A DNA stretch of 64,000 nucleotides from an uncultured Christensenella sp. Lineage in GTDB: Bacteria; Bacillota; Clostridia; Christensenellales; Borkfalkiaceae. Positions 60,915 to 64,000 of this stretch are shown here, piece after piece (position 1 is the stretch's first letter; every line of letters starts with the position of its first letter). A model generated the notes under the pieces. That model had not been told where the DNA came from, searched no databases, and was given only the letters and a program-made list of their open reading frames with translations. The stretch spans positions 83,150 to 147,149 of the forward strand of contig CAJUME010000008.1 in NCBI GenBank assembly GCA_910587015.1, written 5' to 3'. The position numbers and the translations under genes were made by a program.

Positions 60915-61651
60915 AGTTTTCTGCAGATGAAGTTGATGCGTTCGGTTTTGTCGCCGCCGAGGTGACCTTCTGCCTCTGCGGCAAAGCCGCATTGGGTAAG
61001 GGCGGTTAAAATTTGCGTTTCCCCGTATATATACTGCGTTTGACGCTCGTCCGCGCGGGTATATTTGCCATCGGGAAGGCGGGTGAAAACGGTTATATCC
61101 ATATCCACCTTATCGCCGCTTAGCGTATTGAACCACAGAAGGGTTGCATTGTCGAAGTCGCGCGCGAAGAGGTTTGACCCCACTATATGCCTTAGCTTAT
61201 GCTCTGAGCTGATGTCGAAAATAAAGAGCCCGCCCTTTTTAAGGCATTTGTGAACGCGGGCAAAGGCGGTTTGCAGCTTTTGCGGGGGGATATAGTTGAC
61301 GCAATCGTTGACTGCGACTGCGAAGTCGGGCCTGAAATTAAGACTTAGCTTTGTTACGTCCTGCAAAATAAAATCGGCCTTGACGCGGTGCCTTGCGGCG
61401 AGCTCTACCGCCGCGGAGAGCATTTGCGGGGAGATATCCAGACCCGTGACCGAATAGCCCGCCTTGTACAGCGCGCGGGTAAAATAGCCGTTGCCGCAGC
61501 CGATATCTATGCCGACCGCGCCCGCGCCGAGGGCTTGCAGTCTGTTAATTAAATACTGCGACCATTGTTCATAGCCGCAGTCATCGTTAAAATATTCAAA
61601 TACATTGCCGAGGGCGGAATACGCCCCCGAATATGCTTTGGTTATACTCAT
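60911..61651 (-). CDS. Class I SAM-dependent methyltransferase
   Basis: A 246-residue methyltransferase with a Rossmann core: VGIDIGCGNGYFTRALYKAG (SAM loop, about 44-62), VTGLDISPQML (motif II), LQDVTKLSLNFRPDFAVAVND (about 100-118) and GGLFIFDISS. The substrate is unknown. It is coupled by ATGA overlaps on both sides (upstream membrane gene, downstream hslO). Confidence 0.88.
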   Translation of the reverse strand: MSITKAYSGAYSALGNVFEYFNDDCGYEQWSQYLINRLQALGAGAVGIDIGCGNGYFTRALYKAGYSVTGLDISPQMLSAAVELAARHRVKADFILQDVTKLSLNFRPDFAVAVNDCVNYIPPQKLQTAFARVHKCLKKGGLFIFDISSEHKLRHIVGSNLFARDFDNATLLWFNTLSGDKVDMDITVFTRLPDGKYTRADERQTQYIYGETQILTALTQCGFAAEAEGHLGGDKTERINFICRKL

Positions 61652-62904
61652 TTAAGCAGATTGTCGGCGCTGATTTTTTTGGATTTTTTGCCCTTTTTGC
61701 CGCTATCCGACTGCAATGCCCTTTCACGCTCGGCAAAAAGCTTGTTGTACTCCGCATACACGGGGTCGTTGATATGCGCGCGCTCGTACGCCGCAACGTC
61801 TGCGGCGAGCTTTGCACGGTCGTCCGCTGCGGCGGACACGTCTGCACGCGTAAACGTTAAAACCGGTATTCTTACTGCCGGCTCTGCCGCAACGGGCATT
61901 ATGGGGCGGGCGATAAGCTCGCTTCTGCCGGCGGCAAGCAGCTCCATTGCAGTCCTCTTCTGCTCTTCCGCGCGCTCCTGCGCGAGCTGCTTTTCGGTTT
62001 TGGGGGCTTTGGATACCTCTGCCGAGGGTTTGAGATTGGGGGTTACGTACAAATCGAACACCCACTGCGTGTACGCCGTCCAGCTTAGAAGCATGAACGA
62101 GAAGCCGAGGAATACGAAAAGCACATAGGAGATTGTGCGGACGATGCCGCCGATTATGAACAGCCAGACGGGTATGAGCGTGAACGCCGCCATAAACACC
62201 GTTTGGAGGGGCGTGCCGACAAACAGCACGAAGGTATTTTTGAAAAGCTGTGTGAATTTGACCTTGTAGCCCGTGCCGACCGCAAAAAGCCAGCCGCTGA
62301 AAAGTCCGACGAGCACGGTTGCGATTATTACGAACACATACGCCGTTATTGCCGCCGCCTTGTTGCCGCCCGTGACGATTGTGAGGTTCATCCAATCGCC
62401 GATGATTACCGTGGAGAACATAAACAGCATAAATATTGTGACGGGAAGCACAGTTGAAAGATAGCAGACCCTTATACCGTGGAAAAAGCCCTTTACAGTG
62501 CACTCGCCATGGGTGTTGAGCATTCTTTTAATCGAATATGCCGCGCCAGAAATGCCGATTGAGGCGATAAAGCCCGCGACTATCAACAGCGAGAAAAACA
62601 GAAGGTCGGCAGAGAGGGTTATACTTTCGCTTAGCCCGACGGTGCTGGGGTTGAACGGATAGGTAAGGCTGGGATTGAAGGGGCCCGTAAGACCGAGCGA
62701 GGCAATGTATACGTTGGTGCGAATGAACATTACCGCAACGCCGGGGACGAACGTTACGAAAACCACGAGGTTTAGAATAACAAACTTCAAAAAATTGGAT
62801 TTGAAAAGGTCCCACGCGTCCGCCCATCTGCCCTGCGGGACGGTTTTTCTTATATAATCATCGGCAAGCTCGTTGCCTTCAAGATTTTCTACTTTAAGCG
62901 CCAT
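61648..62904 (-). CDS. Six-helix membrane protein with charged C-terminal tail, unknown function
   Basis: A 418-residue protein. About six membrane helices lie between residues 38 and 285, beginning after VPQGRWADAWDLFKSNFLKFVILNL. The arrangement is reminiscent of YesL/DUF624- or DUF975-type Firmicute membrane proteins, but I cannot assign it. The last 120 residues are hydrophilic, Ala/Glu/Arg-rich and end in a Lys-rich stretch. It heads the operon that continues to 57538. AGCGCC upstream gives no strong ribosome site. Confidence 0.6.
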   Translation of the reverse strand: MALKVENLEGNELADDYIRKTVPQGRWADAWDLFKSNFLKFVILNLVVFVTFVPGVAVMFIRTNVYIASLGLTGPFNPSLTYPFNPSTVGLSESITLSADLLFFSLLIVAGFIASIGISGAAYSIKRMLNTHGECTVKGFFHGIRVCYLSTVLPVTIFMLFMFSTVIIGDWMNLTIVTGGNKAAAITAYVFVIIATVLVGLFSGWLFAVGTGYKVKFTQLFKNTFVLFVGTPLQTVFMAAFTLIPVWLFIIGGIVRTISYVLFVFLGFSFMLLSWTAYTQWVFDLYVTPNLKPSAEVSKAPKTEKQLAQERAEEQKRTAMELLAAGRSELIARPIMPVAAEPAVRIPVLTFTRADVSAAADDRAKLAADVAAYERAHINDPVYAEYNKLFAERERALQSDSGKKGKKSKKISADNLLK

Positions 62905-62931
62905 ATATACGTCCGAGAAAAATTTTTTTAT

Positions 62932-62960
62932 ATAATACCATATAATTTAACGTTTTTCAA
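62932..62960 (-). promoter_or_regulatory. Promoter of the membrane protein/hslO operon
   Basis: On the - strand TTGAAA (62955-62960), 17-bp spacer, TATTAT (62932-62937), about 28 bases before the start codon. Confidence 0.75.
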
Positions 62961-63000
62961 CTGTTTTGCAAAGGTTGGGGAATTTTAGTTGGATAAACGG

Positions 63001-63039
63001 GCAAAAAGCCCCCGCGCCGAGGTATGGCGCGGGGGCTGT
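63001..63039 (-). terminator. Terminator after the metal permease gene
   Basis: On the - strand AGCCCCCGCGCC and GGCGCGGGGGCT around a 7-base loop, followed by TTTT. Confidence 0.85.
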
Positions 63040-63056
63040 GTGGTTGGGGTTAGACG

Positions 63057-63932
63057 TCAGATTACGCCCATTAGGTCCATTGCGCCGTTGACGGCAATGC
63101 CGACGACCACGGCGACGATATACAGCGCGATTACCAAAAGCACGTTGCGCTTGATTTTTTTGGTGTTTTTAAAGAGCACCACAAGCCCGAGCCCCGCGTT
63201 GGAGCACAGCCCGCCGACAAAGCTGCCGAAGAGTATGCCGTGGTTTATGAACGAGCCCGTTAAAATTACGCTGGACGCGCAGTTGGGGATTAGACCCAGA
63301 AGTCCCGTTATGAGGGGTTGCCAATACGCGCCGCCTATCAGCATTGCCGATTCTATACTGTCGCCCGCGTACTCCATTACCGCGCTTAAAACGAGGTTGA
63401 CTATTAAAAGATAGAGCGTAACCTTTAAGGCGTGGTACAGCGGGGAAAGCAGAAATACCTGCAAGTCGGACTTGCCGGAATGGTCGGCGCCGCAGGAATT
63501 GATGTGAGTGTCCGCAGTGAGGCGCATTTCCTCTAATTTTTCGCCCGAAAACAGAAAGTTGACAAGGTAGCCCATGCCCACCGCCGTTGCGAGCTTAATC
63601 AGAATAAGCGGCATTATCCAGCTTGCCGAGCTGAGCTCCGACAGCATTATTATAAGCGCTTCGTCCGAGGTGGCGATGAACACCGCAAGCAGCGTGCCCG
63701 TGCGGATAAAGCCCTTGTCGTACAGCTTTGCCGCCATGACGGAAAAGCCGCACTGCGGGACTATGCCCGTTGCGGAGCCGATTAGCGGGGCAAGACTGCC
63801 TTGCAGAATGTTTTTGTTTTGGGTGAGGGACGTTCTGTGCTCTAAAATCTCTATCAAAATATAGATTATGAGCAGAAACGGAAACACCTTTAAGGTGTCC
63901 AGAAAGGCGTCGCCTATTACTTCAAAGGTCAT
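63057..63932 (-). CDS. Putative heavy-metal/arsenic permease (ArsP_2-like)
   Basis: A 291-residue membrane protein with about 8-10 helices in two related halves, each with a short Pro-x-Cys motif: GIVPQCGFSVMAAKLYDKGF (about 55-75) and LIPNCASSVILTGSFINHGI (about 213-232). This duplicated pattern is that of the ArsP_2 family (PF11449), annotated as arsenic efflux protein or putative manganese transporter. The Cys residues may handle metal or organoarsenical. A short hydrophilic loop in the middle has a His/Cys pair (HINSCGADHSG). No regulator is visible beside it. The final 68 bases of the window hold nothing recognised. Confidence 0.75.
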   Translation of the reverse strand: MTFEVIGDAFLDTLKVFPFLLIIYILIEILEHRTSLTQNKNILQGSLAPLIGSATGIVPQCGFSVMAAKLYDKGFIRTGTLLAVFIATSDEALIIMLSELSSASWIMPLILIKLATAVGMGYLVNFLFSGEKLEEMRLTADTHINSCGADHSGKSDLQVFLLSPLYHALKVTLYLLIVNLVLSAVMEYAGDSIESAMLIGGAYWQPLITGLLGLIPNCASSVILTGSFINHGILFGSFVGGLCSNAGLGLVVLFKNTKKIKRNVLLVIALYIVAVVVGIAVNGAMDLMGVI

Positions 63933-64000
63933 AGCTGTATATTTATTGACCGCCGTGGCGGGTTTTAAACACGGGGGTGTAGTTTTAGTTGGGGCGCCCA

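Overview
The window looks like the chromosome of an endospore-forming Clostridia-type Firmicute. Evidence is the spoIIGA-sigE-sigG cluster, spoVT, CotF-like coat proteins, a DegV protein, a YuaF/flotillin pair, UgtP-type glycolipid synthesis, and Shine-Dalgarno/sigma-A signals throughout. A pectate lyase, a pectinesterase and a third lipoprotein suggest a plant-cell-wall-degrading, probably gut, anaerobe. The species cannot be named from sequence alone.

Layout. 1-8300: partial dGTPase, an SDR dehydrogenase, a lipid operon (UgtP-like glycosyltransferase, PlsY, CmpB-type membrane protein), an OmpR-type two-component system and a MarR-DegV operon. 8300-17100: three large exported pectin-related proteins behind structured mRNA leaders. 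17300-25300: NfeD-like/flotillin operon, an acidic membrane protein, and a topoisomerase IV/gyrase-type pair. 25373-38176: an AT-richer block with every gene on the + strand, inserted between ligA and parE. 38180-64000: mostly - strand housekeeping and sporulation genes (ligA, pcrA, rpsU, a Sel1-repeat protein, a YbjN-like protein, a giant Clp/FtsH hybrid, sigG-sigE-spoIIGA, dus, yabN/mazG, spoVB-like, spoVT, cotF-like genes, hslO, a metal permease).

The most notable feature is the 12.8-kb inserted element. It has a HUH-type rolling-circle Rep, a membrane-anchored Zot/pI-like P-loop ATPase, two large exported proteins with C-terminal membrane anchors and basic tails, a 30-residue membrane peptide, a SprT-type metalloprotease and an IS30-family transposase without flanking insertion-sequence ends. 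It also has two highly structured non-coding regions and three copies of an 18-bp inverted repeat between modules. It is bounded by a 15-bp direct repeat, and removing it restores a nearly perfect palindrome. I interpret it as a filamentous-phage (inovirus-like) prophage in a Gram-positive host; the major coat protein was not identified.

The second notable item is a soluble protein of about 1167 residues (46003-49506) that joins a ClpB-type AAA+ module, a receiver-like middle domain and an FtsH-type AAA+ plus zinc-protease module. Its promoter overlaps a perfect 18-bp palindrome.

Likely regulatory logic includes 11-bp-spaced TTTAACA-like repeats upstream of both the two-component system and the glycolipid operon, twin palindromes flanking the MarR promoter, and hairpin leaders before the pectin genes.
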